A stretch of 64,000 nt of DNA, from NCBI GenBank assembly GCA_014361295.1, contig JACIVX010000001.1, forward strand, positions 569,924 through 633,923. The letters are read 5' to 3'. The notes beneath the pieces are model-generated. The model was not told the origin of the DNA and did no database searches. It saw only the letters and a program-made list of their open reading frames with translations. The translations under genes and the position numbers were made by a program. Positions within the stretch are counted from its first letter, which is position 1, and each line of letters starts with the position of its first letter. Positions 26,619-36,796 of this stretch are shown here, one piece after another. Source of the stretch: Methanomassiliicoccales archaeon (GTDB taxonomy: Archaea > Thermoplasmatota > Thermoplasmata > Methanomassiliicoccales > JACIVX01).

Positions 26619-27136
26619 ATTTCCGCGCGATACAGTCTCCTCATTTCGTCAAGCGCTTTTTCCTGAATTTCGTCGGAAATCGTTTGGACGCATTCTTTTG
26701 GAATGATGATCTTATAACCTCTGAAGAAAGCGTCAGCTGCCGTGTGGCGAACACAGATATCCGTTGTCACGCCGACGATGATGACTTCATCAACACTATG
26801 CCGTTTGAGGACGCTGTCCAATTCTGTATTGAAAAAGGAACTGTACGTTGATTTTTCGATTACATGGTCGCCCTTCTGGATGTTCAAATCAGGAATGACT
26901 TCGGAACCTGATGTTCCTTTCATCGCATGTTCGCCCCAAATCTTCATCTCGGGATCATCAGTTTTATGGGCATCTCTCGTAAAAATGATGAGATAACCTT
27001 TCGTGCGAGCAGTTTCAAGAAGTCTAGATATGGAGGGTATGATTCCCCTTGCCCTCTCACTCCCAAATTTACCATAAACAAAATCGTTGATCATATCGAC
27101 AACAATAACAGCTCTTGTCAAACCGATCACCGACAT
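26591..27136 (-). CDS. pncA: Isochorismatase-family hydrolase, probable nicotinamidase
   Basis: This 181-residue cysteine hydrolase shows the triad Asp14 (VVDMINDF), Lys95 (VIEKSTYSSF) and Cys128 (GVTTDICVRHTA). It also has the HAMKGT substrate-loop stretch. As a nicotinamidase it would turn nicotinamide into nicotinate, the substrate of the gene that follows and overlaps it. The metal-binding His pattern of classical PncA (D-x-H-x-x-x-H) is only partly visible in RDAHKTDDPEM. Another amide is therefore possible, but the neighbour argues for NAD salvage. Confidence 0.82.
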   Translation of the reverse strand: MSVIGLTRAVIVVDMINDFVYGKFGSERARGIIPSISRLLETARTKGYLIIFTRDAHKTDDPEMKIWGEHAMKGTSGSEVIPDLNIQKGDHVIEKSTYSSFFNTELDSVLKRHSVDEVIIVGVTTDICVRHTAADAFFRGYKIIIPKECVQTISDEIQEKALDEMRRLYRAEIWDLERVIA

Positions 27137-27173
27137 GATTAATCAACGACAATCGTTAATATTTTTTCGCAAT

Positions 27174-28466
27174 TCATCTCAGAGAGTCCTTCGACTTTCT
27201 GATCGCATCAACGCCGAGGAATCTTGATCTGGAGCCAAGCAACTCTTCGATCAGGAGCAGACGATTATACTTTGCCGTTCTCTCCCCTCTTGCGGGAGCG
27301 CCCGTTTTTATCTGGCCGCACCCGAGTGCAACCGCAATATCCGCAATCGATGTGTCTTCTGTTTCACCAGATCTGTGACTGACGACGACATTGTAGCCCG
27401 ATCTGAAAGCGAGATTCGCTGCTTCAAAAGACTCGGTGATCGTACCGACCTGATTAACTTTGAGGAGCAAGGCATTTCCAGCTCCTTCAGTTATACCCCG
27501 TCCGAGACGTTCGACATTCGTAACAAAAATATCGTCGCCGACGACCTGAACAGAATTTCCAATTTTCCGTGTTAGCCTTGCCATTGTTCCAAATGAGTTT
27601 TCCTCAACAGGGTCCTCCAAGCTAATAATAGGATATCGCGAGACAAGAGATTCATAGAACTCGACAATCTCGTTGTCGTCGAATCTCTTACCATCAAATT
27701 CATAAAACCCATTGAAAAAGAATTCACTGGCTGCAGAATCGACCGCGAGATAAACATCCTTTCCTGGCACATATCCAGCAGAGTCGATTGCTTTGATGAG
27801 TACGTCGAGTGCTTCATTCGTTGTGTTAAGCGGCGGCGCGAATCCACCCTCATCGCCAACATTGATCGCCACACTCCCATACCTATTCTTCAATAGCGAC
27901 CGAAGGGAATGATAAACTTCAGCACCTGCCCTCAGCGCCTCTGAAAAGCTTCTCAGACCTGCTGGAACGATCATAAATTCCTGGATTCGCAAATTTCCAC
28001 CAGCATGTTTCCCCCCGTTGATGATGTTCATTAACGGCACTGGTAATATATTGCTTCCTTTTCCCAGATATTCATGGAGTTCCACGCCTGTGACCATGGC
28101 CCCGGCTTTTGCGCATGCCAGAGAAACAGCCGTAATAGCATTGCCTCCCAGATGGGATTTGTTCGGGGTACCGTCGAGATCGATAAGAAGGCGGTCAATG
28201 TCACACTGACAGGTTACATCCATGCCTTCGAGACGCGGTGCAATGATCTTATTAACATTCTCAACAGCTTTCAAAACGCCCTTGCCATCGTATCGACGCC
28301 CGCCATCGCGCAGTTCAACGGCTTCATGCGTCCCAGTCGAAGCACCAGATGGCGCAGCCGCCCTCGCCGCACAGCCTCTCGTCCTTACTTCAACCTCAAC
28401 CGTTGGATTACCTCGAGAATCGAGTATTTCTCTCGCTGAAACTCTGACAATTCTTGAATCGATCAT
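27174..28466 (-). CDS. eno: Enolase
   Basis: The 430-residue protein matches enolase throughout: IVRVSAREILDSRGNPTVEVEV at the start, GASTGTHEAVELRD, the catalytic and metal residues in NVGDEGGFAPP, SLEDPVEE and VGDDIFVTN, the base in LLLKVNQVGTITE, and SHRSGETED. It interconverts 2-phosphoglycerate and phosphoenolpyruvate. ATG 28466 has a GGAGG ribosome site six bases away and a GATTAAAAG box upstream. It appears to be transcribed alone. Confidence 0.97.
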   Translation of the reverse strand: MIDSRIVRVSAREILDSRGNPTVEVEVRTRGCAARAAAPSGASTGTHEAVELRDGGRRYDGKGVLKAVENVNKIIAPRLEGMDVTCQCDIDRLLIDLDGTPNKSHLGGNAITAVSLACAKAGAMVTGVELHEYLGKGSNILPVPLMNIINGGKHAGGNLRIQEFMIVPAGLRSFSEALRAGAEVYHSLRSLLKNRYGSVAINVGDEGGFAPPLNTTNEALDVLIKAIDSAGYVPGKDVYLAVDSAASEFFFNGFYEFDGKRFDDNEIVEFYESLVSRYPIISLEDPVEENSFGTMARLTRKIGNSVQVVGDDIFVTNVERLGRGITEGAGNALLLKVNQVGTITESFEAANLAFRSGYNVVVSHRSGETEDTSIADIAVALGCGQIKTGAPARGERTAKYNRLLLIEELLGSRSRFLGVDAIRKSKDSLR

Positions 28467-28527
28467 TCGGATCCTCCGCAGCGCTTTTAATCCCTAAGCA
28501 AAATCATTCACTTAATAGGTTTCGAAA

Positions 28528-29484
28528 CTATTCTTCCATCGCATCGATAATCTCCATGTTCCTTTCTAGCAGTGCAAGTTCCCGTGCATCGAAAGCTCGT
28601 GGGTCGATCGAGATAAGTAGTCTTGATTTATATTCCATAACTGCTTCCGTGACATGATGAATCATCCTTAAGGTTTTATTGAAGTCGTTGCTGATAACGA
28701 GAAACTCAATCCCATCAATAAGAACAATACTCTCCCCGCTTTTCTCGATAAACCGAATGATCGTATCACTCAGAATGCTGATGTTTGTGGGATTGATGTA
28801 AACCTTACCTACCTGATTGCTCAGCCAGATAATCGGCGTCTTTTCCAAACCCCACGTCTTTCTTATGATTTCGGGATGCTGTCTTGAAATACATAATCCC
28901 TGTATGTTGTGTCTGACCTGGTCGACGAAAATCTCGAATGATTTCTTCGGCTTTTTTTCCTTGACCAGATAGCTAAATCCCTTCTTAAGCTCGTAGCGCA
29001 TCGCAGAACTCGTTGGCTTTTCCATTCCGCTCGGGATCTGACGTGCTCCGCGCAACTTTCCAAAAAAGCCGATCTTTTTCTTTGATTCTTTCTCTGCTTC
29101 CTGGATCAGAACCTCTGGTGTTTCTTCGAAAACAGCTTTCAGTCTATCTGCGAGTTCCTTATTGTTAAATGGTTTTCTAATATAGCCCGTCACAACGTCT
29201 TGCAGACCGAAAATATCCGTGCTGACATCGGTCGTCGCTGTTAGCATAATGACCTTTGTCTGGTTTGTGATTCCCTTTTGCTTTAATTCCCTAAGAACAC
29301 TCCAACCATCAAGATCGGGCATGGTGATATCTAAGAGAATGAGATCCGGCTTCTCCGATTCCGCTTTAGCCAAACACTCTTTTCCTCCTGTTGCAGTTAT
29401 CGGTTGATATCCTGCAGAAGACACTAGCTCGGAAACAACTTCCAGTACTGCTGGATTATCGTCCGCAATGAGAATTTTCTTGAT
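28528..29484 (-). CDS. Response regulator receiver with DUF835 domain (apparent ATC start)
   Basis: The receiver domain has the phosphorylation site LLDITMPDLDG and the Lys motif RKPFNN. The C-terminal part (about 145-300) is a DUF835 domain, common in euryarchaeal signalling proteins and of unknown function. No ATG, GTG or TTG precedes the acidic pocket. The nearest standard start, GTG 29424, would cut it off. Upstream, the frame reads ATC-AAG-AAA-ATT-CTC-ATT-GCG-GAC-GAT, giving a canonical (M)KKILIADD if ATC at 29484 initiates. An ideal GGAGG lies eight bases before that ATC. Either ATC is used or the ATG has mutated or been misread. The histidine kinase partner is not in the window. Confidence 0.75.
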   Translation of the reverse strand: MKKILIADDNPAVLEVVSELVSSAGYQPITATGGKECLAKAESEKPDLILLDITMPDLDGWSVLRELKQKGITNQTKVIMLTATTDVSTDIFGLQDVVTGYIRKPFNNKELADRLKAVFEETPEVLIQEAEKESKKKIGFFGKLRGARQIPSGMEKPTSSAMRYELKKGFSYLVKEKKPKKSFEIFVDQVRHNIQGLCISRQHPEIIRKTWGLEKTPIIWLSNQVGKVYINPTNISILSDTIIRFIEKSGESIVLIDGIEFLVISNDFNKTLRMIHHVTEAVMEYKSRLLISIDPRAFDARELALLERNMEIIDAMEE

Positions 29485-29492
29485 CCTAACCG

Positions 29493-29497
29493 CCTCC
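29493..29497 (-). promoter_or_regulatory. Shine-Dalgarno site that points to an ATC start
   Basis: The minus strand reads GGAGG followed by CGGTTAGG and then ATC at 29484. The eight-base spacing and the match of the following codons to a typical receiver start single out ATC 29484. Confidence 0.55.
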
Positions 29498-29669
29498 TCG
29501 ATAATCGGGCCCGTACCTACGAGGATGATTCTGTTTAGAGATCACTAACTGCCGTTAAAAATTTTATCTCTGACGCCAAAATGATTCACGAGGGCTCCGA
29601 TATCTGCGCAAAACATCGTAAAATTCCTTGAAAATAAATCGCGACTTCTTGATCTCACGCCAAGTAACT

Positions 29670-29822
29670 TCAAGCCTTCTTCTTACTTTCCTTGGATTTA
29701 ACACGAAGGCCACTATACCCACATCGTCTGCACCTTGTTGCCCTTATTGCATTTCGTGCGTAACATTTCATGCAAATCTTTTTGTTGAGGAGCCTTTCCT
29801 CAGCCTCTTTGAAGCGCGCCAT
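29670..29822 (-). CDS. rpl40e: Ribosomal protein L40e
   Basis: The 50-residue protein begins [20 protein letters not shown] and carries the C4 zinc motif CxxC...CRRC, followed by the lysine-rich end typical of archaeal L40e. It is a structural part of the large ribosomal subunit. ATG 29822 is supported by family length and by a TATA box about 35 bases upstream; a longer in-frame reading to 29885 runs through that box. It is transcribed alone. Confidence 0.93.
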   Translation of the reverse strand: MARFKEAEERLLNKKICMKCYARNAIRATRCRRCGYSGLRVKSKESKKKA

Positions 29823-29852
29823 AATGGTCTCGGACGATGAATATGAAGGGAC

Positions 29853-29861
29853 TATAAATAG
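29853..29861 (-). promoter_or_regulatory. TATA box of rpl40e
   Basis: The minus strand has CTATTTATAG, a near-ideal archaeal TATA box, placing the transcript start about 10 bases before ATG 29822. Confidence 0.6.
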
Positions 29862-30120
29862 CTTCTGAACTTTTTCCTTCAGCAATTGTATTGTTGCGGG
29901 AAACAGATCTCAGTAAATGTTAACAGATATGTATTTTACCGAATCCACACCGAGTTTTGAAATTTCTTTTGCCTCATCGGATAAACTAAGTGGATTTCAA
30001 AGGAAGTAAATTCATTGAGATTTTGAAATTCCGCATCAATCTGCATCCGTCGCGCCTATTAATATGAGAGTTGATCGTTCCAACCAATCTTTCAGAGGCG
30101 TCCAGGGCCGAGATCGACCG

Positions 30121-31086
30121 TTAATCATTTGATCCAATTTTGCCAACAAGAACGAGATGTGCAAGGAGGGATTCGAGCTGTATCCTTTCATTACTACCCT
30201 CAACAATCCTGAATTCAATTTCTCCAGTCTTGTCGATCAACCGAACTTTTTCAATTTCGGGTATCTGCAGATCAAAGAAGGTTCTGTGAATCTGCTTGAT
30301 GATATCTTCGCCCGACAAACCATACTGAACCATGAGTTCGTCGAGGAGATTCCGGGCCTCCATGAAGTCACCAGCAAGGGCGGTCTCGAGCAGATGCCTG
30401 ACTTCTTCGGGTCTTGCCATTCCTGCAGTCTGATAGATGATATCAACCGTTACATCCTTGCTGATTGAGGCCGCCACCTGCAGGGAATTGATCGCTTTCC
30501 TCATATCCCCCTGCGCGATGTGGGCAATTGCATCCAGAGCGTCGTCCGTGATTTTAAGCACTTCATTCTTCGCGATGATCTTCAAGTACTTCTTTACATC
30601 TTCAGCCTTGAGTGGACGAAATCTGAAGACTGCACATCTCGACTGTATCGGTTCAATGATTTTTGAGGAGTAATTGCACGAAAGGATGAAACGGCAGGTC
30701 TTGCTGTATCGTTCCATCGTTCTTCTTAGCGCGGCCTGTGCTTCTGGCGTCAGTGCATCCGCTTCATCGAGAAATATAATCTTGAAACTCGCATCGCCAA
30801 TTGGTGCGGTTCTAGCAAATTCTTTGATTTTCCCTCGAACGACCTCGATTCCTCTCTCATCGGAAGCATTGAGTTCAACGAAATTCTCTCGCCAGGCATC
30901 ACCAAAGAGCTCCTTTGCAAGGGCGATCGCACACGTCGTTTTCCCTGTACCTGCTGGACCAGCAAAGAGTAAATGAGGTAGATTGCCAGATTCAGAATAA
31001 GACTGCAGTCGCTCGACGATCTCTTGCTGACCGATAACTTCCTTCAGCGACTTCGGCCTGTACTTCTCGATCCAAATTTCTTTCAT
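30121..31086 (-). CDS. rfcS: Replication factor C small subunit (clamp loader)
   Basis: The 321-residue AAA+ ATPase starts MKEIWIEKYRPKSL and shows Walker A GPAGTGKTT, Walker B IIFLDEAD and the SRC arginine-finger motif IEPIQSRCAVF. The C-terminal collar domain completes it. With RfcL it loads the PCNA clamp in replication. ATG 31086 fits the family start and is preceded by GGGGCGCAG; an in-frame reading to 31143 adds residues not seen in homologues. The large subunit is not adjacent. Confidence 0.96.
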   Translation of the reverse strand: MKEIWIEKYRPKSLKEVIGQQEIVERLQSYSESGNLPHLLFAGPAGTGKTTCAIALAKELFGDAWRENFVELNASDERGIEVVRGKIKEFARTAPIGDASFKIIFLDEADALTPEAQAALRRTMERYSKTCRFILSCNYSSKIIEPIQSRCAVFRFRPLKAEDVKKYLKIIAKNEVLKITDDALDAIAHIAQGDMRKAINSLQVAASISKDVTVDIIYQTAGMARPEEVRHLLETALAGDFMEARNLLDELMVQYGLSGEDIIKQIHRTFFDLQIPEIEKVRLIDKTGEIEFRIVEGSNERIQLESLLAHLVLVGKIGSND

Positions 31087-31554
31087 CTGCGCCCCTACCC
31101 AATCAAAAATATCTACAATAACTAATACTTTTGCTAGGGTCAATTAAAACTCAAAAGATATGGTGGGAACTAGACCAATCATTGCTTTGAGAGCGAAAAT
31201 TAGGCGATTCCCATTTCCACTTTAAATGGCCGACCCTCTGAATATATCGATTTGTAATAATATTCCTCTAAGCAGGTGATCCCTTCGTCGAGTCCTTCGT
31301 TGAGTCATGGATCCATCGATCAATCAAAGTTTCACTTCCTTCTTGAAAAAGGAGACAGTTTTTCCCTCGGATTTCTCGCAATATTGATAATTCTTACCTG
31401 GTCCTTGAAAAATATCTAGATGACTGCATTTAATCGAGGGTATACCAACTCAACTGTATAATTTTGCAAAAATATGTTCTTTATCGGATTTCAGCACAGC
31501 CCGTTTAATATGTCGCATGAGAAGATTTTTAAACGGGTGGTTTCTTGACAAACT
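31087..31554. other. Intergenic region between rfcS and the TtuA-like gene
   Basis: This stretch of about 470 bases holds the divergent promoters at its two ends. It contains a short direct repeat (CCTTCGTCGAGT/CCTTCGTTGAGT, near 31277-31303) and several T tracts. I found no reading frame with support and no tRNA-like cloverleaf. The central part is unexplained. Confidence 0.5.
31526..31534 (+). promoter_or_regulatory. TATA-like promoter of the TtuA-like gene
   Basis: TTTTTAAAC is centred 25 bases before the GTG at 31555, with no ribosome site, the leaderless arrangement. Confidence 0.55.
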
Positions 31555-32475
31555 GTGGCTCGATGTTCAAAATGCAATAAAAAAGCGATAACATTTATTC
31601 GATATAATGGCACGCATCTCTGCAAAGATCATTTCATTGAATATGTTGAGAAGAGAGTTAAAGCTGAAGTAAGAAAGCAGATCGATTTGGACCGCGTGAA
31701 ACATGTGTCAGTTGCTCTCTCCGGAGGCAAAGATAGCACAGTTGCGTTGTCCACATTGAAGAATATACTTCATGTCAGAAAAGATATCACATTGAGCGCG
31801 ATAACAGTTGACGAGGGAATCGATGGATACAGGCCACTCACACTTTCTAGAGCCAAAGAATTGACGAAATCACTTGAAGTGCCTCATTTCATCGTTTCCT
31901 TCAGAAACGAATTCGGTATCGACATGGATGGGATTGCAAAATCTGTGAAGAAGAGAACACCTTGCTCATATTGTGGCGTGCTGAGGAGAAGATGCATAAA
32001 TAGAATTGCAAAGCAAGAAGGGGTTGATGTGATCGCCACGGGACTTAATCTGGATGACACGGCTCAATCGATCCTTATGAATTTCACAAGGGGCGATATT
32101 GAGAGACTCGCAAGACTCGGTCCCCATGTCAAGATTCAGCCGGGTCTCGTTCCACGGATTCAACCACTGAGATCCATCCCAGAAAAAGAAAATTATCTGT
32201 ATGCGTTGCTTAAAGAATTACCGTTTTCAGATGATGAATGCCCCTACGCTGAGAGAGCTCTAAGAAATGAATACAGAGAGATCATCAACAAGTTGGAAGA
32301 CAGAAGCCCAGGAACGAGGCACGCGATTCTTTCAAGCTATGACGCAATCCTGCCAGCACTTCGAGATCTCTTCCCACCCGCCTCGATGAAAGAATGCAGA
32401 TGCGGTGAGCCTACGATTAACGGAAAATGCATGACATGTGAACTACTTGAGGAGATTAGGAAGGAAATGACCTAG
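31555..32475 (+). CDS. TtuA/Ncs6-like tRNA 2-thiolation ATPase
   Basis: This 306-residue protein opens with a CSKC/LCKDHF zinc motif and has the PP-loop SGGKDS near 57-62. The CSYC...C motif (residues 137-147) supplies catalytic or Fe-S cysteines, and a second zinc motif (CRCGEPTINGKCMTC) lies at the end. This is the TtuA/Ncs6 family that puts sulfur on uridine of tRNA. Whether it modifies U34 or U54 cannot be decided from sequence alone. The start is a leaderless GTG. It converges with glyA with a 4-base overlap at the stops. Confidence 0.9.
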   Translation: MARCSKCNKKAITFIRYNGTHLCKDHFIEYVEKRVKAEVRKQIDLDRVKHVSVALSGGKDSTVALSTLKNILHVRKDITLSAITVDEGIDGYRPLTLSRAKELTKSLEVPHFIVSFRNEFGIDMDGIAKSVKKRTPCSYCGVLRRRCINRIAKQEGVDVIATGLNLDDTAQSILMNFTRGDIERLARLGPHVKIQPGLVPRIQPLRSIPEKENYLYALLKELPFSDDECPYAERALRNEYREIINKLEDRSPGTRHAILSSYDAILPALRDLFPPASMKECRCGEPTINGKCMTCELLEEIRKEMT

Positions 32476-33749
32476 AAAAGATCTCTGTACGCGTAGGCTT
32501 CTTGGCCTTCCCCAAAACAGTAACGGATTTTCGTGAAACTTTTCTTTAATTCCTTGACCTCCGCCTTCACGGCTTCTGGCTTAGCCTTTTTCGCAGCGAC
32601 TTTCCAGATCAATTTCGCAATCTCCTTCATTTCGCTTTCACGCATGCCAACTCTCGTTAATTCCTGAGTGCCGAGCCTGATTCCACTTGGCCTCAGCGGA
32701 CTTTCGTCGCCAGGCAACAAGTTCTTATTCGTGATAATGTTCGCCAATTCGAGATCCCTGGCGACCCGCTCGCCTCCACCGAATTTCGAAACGTCGACGG
32801 CCAAAGTGTGAGACTCGGTGAACCCCAAATGAGGACAAAGTACATCCATACCTAGTTCATATAGTGCTTCGCCAAGTGCCTTTGCATTTCTAATCGTTTG
32901 CTTCGCGTATTCTGCACCAAAAGCCTCTTCTTCAGCGAGCGTCACGCCCAATGCTGCCATCGCGTGTAGGTGATGACTGCTTGTTACGCCTGGAAACACC
33001 GCCCTGCGGATTTTCTTCTCCATCTCCTCGGTAATTCCTTCCGCAAGAATGATCCCGTGATTCGGTCCTGGGAAAGTTTTGTGAGTGCTTGCTGTGATGA
33101 CATGAGCACCCTCACGCAACGGGTCCTGAAATTTCCCGCCCGCGATGAGACCAAGAACATGAGCTCCATCGTACCAGACGACGCATCCGATCTCCTGGAA
33201 AACATCATTCAATTCTTTCAGCGGCGCGGGGAACAGAAAGAGAGACAAACCAAATTGGGCAACGACTGGTCTGGTTTCCAGCAGCAATTTTCTCGTTCCG
33301 TCGATATCGATGTTCATATCCTTCGCATTCCAAGGATATTCAACAGTTCTCAACCCCCTCAATCCCACGGCACCGAAAGGAGCCATTGAAATATGAGCAC
33401 CGTTTGCAAGGGCACATGATGAGATGAGATCCCCTGGTTTAGTCAACGCATAAATTATGGCCAAATTGGCAACAGTTCCTGAGATTGGACGAACATCGAC
33501 GAATGAACACTTGAAGAGTCTCTTGGCAATTTCCATTGATTTGAGTTCAACACGATCAACAAATTCGTTACCCTGGTAGTACCTCTTGCCAGGCATACCC
33601 TCAGCATATCGCCCGTGAAAGTCAGAAATCATCATCTCCTGAGCAAGAGGACTCATGATATTTTCCGATGCGATCATCGGAAGAGATTCCTCAAACCATT
33701 TACAATGTGCTTTTACTTGTTCGCGTATCCAGAATGCATCTTCCTTCAT
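32472..33749 (-). CDS. glyA: Serine hydroxymethyltransferase
   Basis: The 425-residue PLP enzyme shows SHMT landmarks: LPMIASENIMSP, GRYAEGMPGKRYYQG, the Schiff-base stretch TASTHKTFPGP and IRLGTQELTRVGM. It converts serine and a pterin carrier to glycine and methylene-pterin; in archaea the carrier may be methanopterin-type. This is the only one-carbon pterin enzyme in the window, and it is not next to the methyltransferase genes. The Lys-rich stretch KKAKPEAVKAEVKELKK near the C-terminus is slightly longer than usual. It stands as a single gene. Confidence 0.95.
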   Translation of the reverse strand: MKEDAFWIREQVKAHCKWFEESLPMIASENIMSPLAQEMMISDFHGRYAEGMPGKRYYQGNEFVDRVELKSMEIAKRLFKCSFVDVRPISGTVANLAIIYALTKPGDLISSCALANGAHISMAPFGAVGLRGLRTVEYPWNAKDMNIDIDGTRKLLLETRPVVAQFGLSLFLFPAPLKELNDVFQEIGCVVWYDGAHVLGLIAGGKFQDPLREGAHVITASTHKTFPGPNHGIILAEGITEEMEKKIRRAVFPGVTSSHHLHAMAALGVTLAEEEAFGAEYAKQTIRNAKALGEALYELGMDVLCPHLGFTESHTLAVDVSKFGGGERVARDLELANIITNKNLLPGDESPLRPSGIRLGTQELTRVGMRESEMKEIAKLIWKVAAKKAKPEAVKAEVKELKKSFTKIRYCFGEGQEAYAYRDLF

Positions 33750-33853
33750 AAGGTCACGACACGAGATAATAAATCTCTATAAAAAACATATTGGTAAATG
33801 TTAGCATGATACCTTCAAAGAATGAAAGCAATTTTTCGTTTTTATCCTGGTTC

Positions 33854-34912
33854 TCAATCCCTGATCAGGTGATTTGGTAAATTACTCTTCAACTCACTGA
33901 TCGAATGAATGGGCGTCGGGTCGATGCCTTTCAGCATGGCTAGGTAGTAACTGACAAAATCACCCAGCGCGATTCCATGCAGGATGCAGCTCAATGTGTC
34001 TTCCCCTGGGATGTCGACGGTTACTGCATTCGAATTCCTCCTTTCAAACATTCTGATAGTGACATCGATCATCGTGGACAGAACCGAATCTGTTGAGAAA
34101 CCCCGGAGGAAAACAGGAAGGCAGTCGGGACCATATTCACCTTCCAGCCAGCCAACAATTTGATTGTGGTTCATTTCTGGAATTTCACCATGAAAAGCTA
34201 ACATCTTCGCATTTTCGTTGATCTGGCTTTGCCAGCGGGCGGCAATTGCGCGGAGATTCCTCTGCGCGCAGATTACTGGAACGTGCCTATAAAGTCGTTT
34301 GGCGAGTCTCTTCGCCTCATTTGAAGTTGAAGGAATTTCAGGCGAGCATTCCCTCACATACGACTCCAACTCCCTCAATTTCCTCCTCAACTCAGATACG
34401 ATGGATGCGATTCCTTCACGATCAAGGACGATCGCTATTGCTCCGAGCAGATAGCCGATCGCAGCTCTCGGCATAATGTTCTTTGGCAATTCTAAATGCT
34501 GAACATTTAGAGATAGACAACTCTCCATCAATTTTCCACCGGATGTGACGCAGACGATTTTGCATCCTCTTCGGAGTGCATCTCTGAACGATGCTAGGGT
34601 TTCAACTGTATTGCCAGAATAGCTTACTACAATGACGAGCGTATCTTTTCTAACCCATTTAGGAAGGTGAGTTGATCGTATGACGAAAACTGGTGATGCC
34701 GAAACATCAAAAAGGTATTCAGAGAGAATGTCACCAGCAATCGCAGATCCGCCAACACCACAGATGCAGACATCCTCAACACCAAAAGGTTCATAACTGC
34801 CAGATGAGTCAAGAATGGTTCTCAATTGATTTGGGAACTCAAGAATATATTTGATCATCTTCGATTGATCAATGCGGGTCATCCGTGGAATATCATCAAG
34901 CTCTTCGTGCAT
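33854..34912 (-). CDS. Bifunctional phosphoglucose/phosphomannose isomerase
   Basis: The 352-residue protein has two SIS domains. The first has the CGVGGSAIAGD loop and VVSYSGNTVETLASF, and the second ends with YYLAMLKGIDPTPIHSISELK, which is characteristic of archaeal PGI/PMI. It interconverts fructose-6-phosphate with glucose-6- and mannose-6-phosphate. ATG 34912 has a TATA box (34931-34939) about 23 bases before it, indicating a leaderless transcript; the GTG at 34915 is less likely. Confidence 0.9.
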   Translation of the reverse strand: MHEELDDIPRMTRIDQSKMIKYILEFPNQLRTILDSSGSYEPFGVEDVCICGVGGSAIAGDILSEYLFDVSASPVFVIRSTHLPKWVRKDTLVIVVSYSGNTVETLASFRDALRRGCKIVCVTSGGKLMESCLSLNVQHLELPKNIMPRAAIGYLLGAIAIVLDREGIASIVSELRRKLRELESYVRECSPEIPSTSNEAKRLAKRLYRHVPVICAQRNLRAIAARWQSQINENAKMLAFHGEIPEMNHNQIVGWLEGEYGPDCLPVFLRGFSTDSVLSTMIDVTIRMFERRNSNAVTVDIPGEDTLSCILHGIALGDFVSYYLAMLKGIDPTPIHSISELKSNLPNHLIRD

Positions 34913-34930
34913 CACTCGTATAATTGTTGT

Positions 34931-34939
34931 TATAATTAA
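34931..34939 (-). promoter_or_regulatory. TATA box of the PGI/PMI gene
   Basis: The minus strand reads TTAATTATA, centred 23 bases before ATG 34912. There is no ribosome site between. Confidence 0.5.
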
Positions 34940-35167
34940 TTACATGCACGCTGAACACTTGTGCTTCCGCCAATTGTGCGACTATAAATGTGAACGATAG
35001 GAAAAATATTGAGAGAGAAGAAGAGTCGCAGGGATAAGTTGCCTGTGCGAAATGAATATCGACAATGACTGGCAATTATGATCTTTAAATTGGCTCATAT
35101 TACTAATAAATTGGTAACTACAAAAGAAATAATACCAGTCCTAATTATCAGTTGAATCCGATCCACC

Positions 35168-35871
35168 ATGTTCGAAAATGTGACTAGAGCTCTTCAGGAT
35201 TTACGTGACGGGAAAATCATTCTCATCTATGATGCAGATAACAGAGAAAGAGAGACGGACATGGTTATCGCTTCGGAAAAAGTCACACCAGAGATTATCA
35301 GGACGATGAGAAAGGATGCCGGCGGACTGATATGCACAACGGTACACAATGACATTCGAGAGCTCATCGAAATCCCATACCTCGCCGACGTTTTTAGCGA
35401 TATTTCAGATCGCTACCCAATCTTTTCACAGCTCAGTCCGAATGATATTCCATACGATACGAAATCAGCGTTTTCAATCACCATTAACCATCGGAATACT
35501 TTTACGGGGATAACAGACAGGGACAGGGCTCTTACGATTTCTGAATTCGCAAAGTTCGCAAGGCGCGCGCTCACAACGGAAAACGGATGGGCAAAGGAGG
35601 AATTCGGACGACTTTTCAGAGCGCCTGGTCACGTGTACCTCCTCAATGCTCGAAAAGACCTGCTCGTCTCGAGGTTCGGTCATACCGAGCTTGCGACTGC
35701 AATGACCGTTATGGCCGGTGTTGTACCGACTGCAACAATATGCGAAATGATGGGTGATGACGGGAATGCTCTTCCAAAAGAGCGGGCAAAAGCATATGCG
35801 AGAGAGCATGGATTGGTATTTCTTGAGGGAAAAGAGATCATCGAAGCGTGGCGATCCGGTGCGTGGTCACG

Positions 35872-35875
<4 letters not shown>
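35168..35875 (+). CDS. ribB: 3,4-Dihydroxy-2-butanone 4-phosphate synthase
   Basis: The 235-residue protein has the catalytic acidic loop DADNRERETDMVIA near 24-37, the TGITDRDRA motif, and the base-binding GHTELATAM region. It makes the four-carbon unit of riboflavin from ribulose-5-phosphate. It leads a four-gene riboflavin/FAD operon and is the first gene after a 255-base intergenic stretch. Its stop overlaps the start of the next gene (ATGA). A GTP cyclohydrolase II domain is absent, as usual in archaea. Confidence 0.95.
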
Positions 35876-36790
<915 letters not shown>

Positions 36791-36796
36791 TGAGTG

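Noticed and set aside
31277-31303. Short direct repeat as a possible CRISPR or attachment site
   Set aside because: Only two imperfect copies of 12 bases, no spacer pattern and no associated genes.
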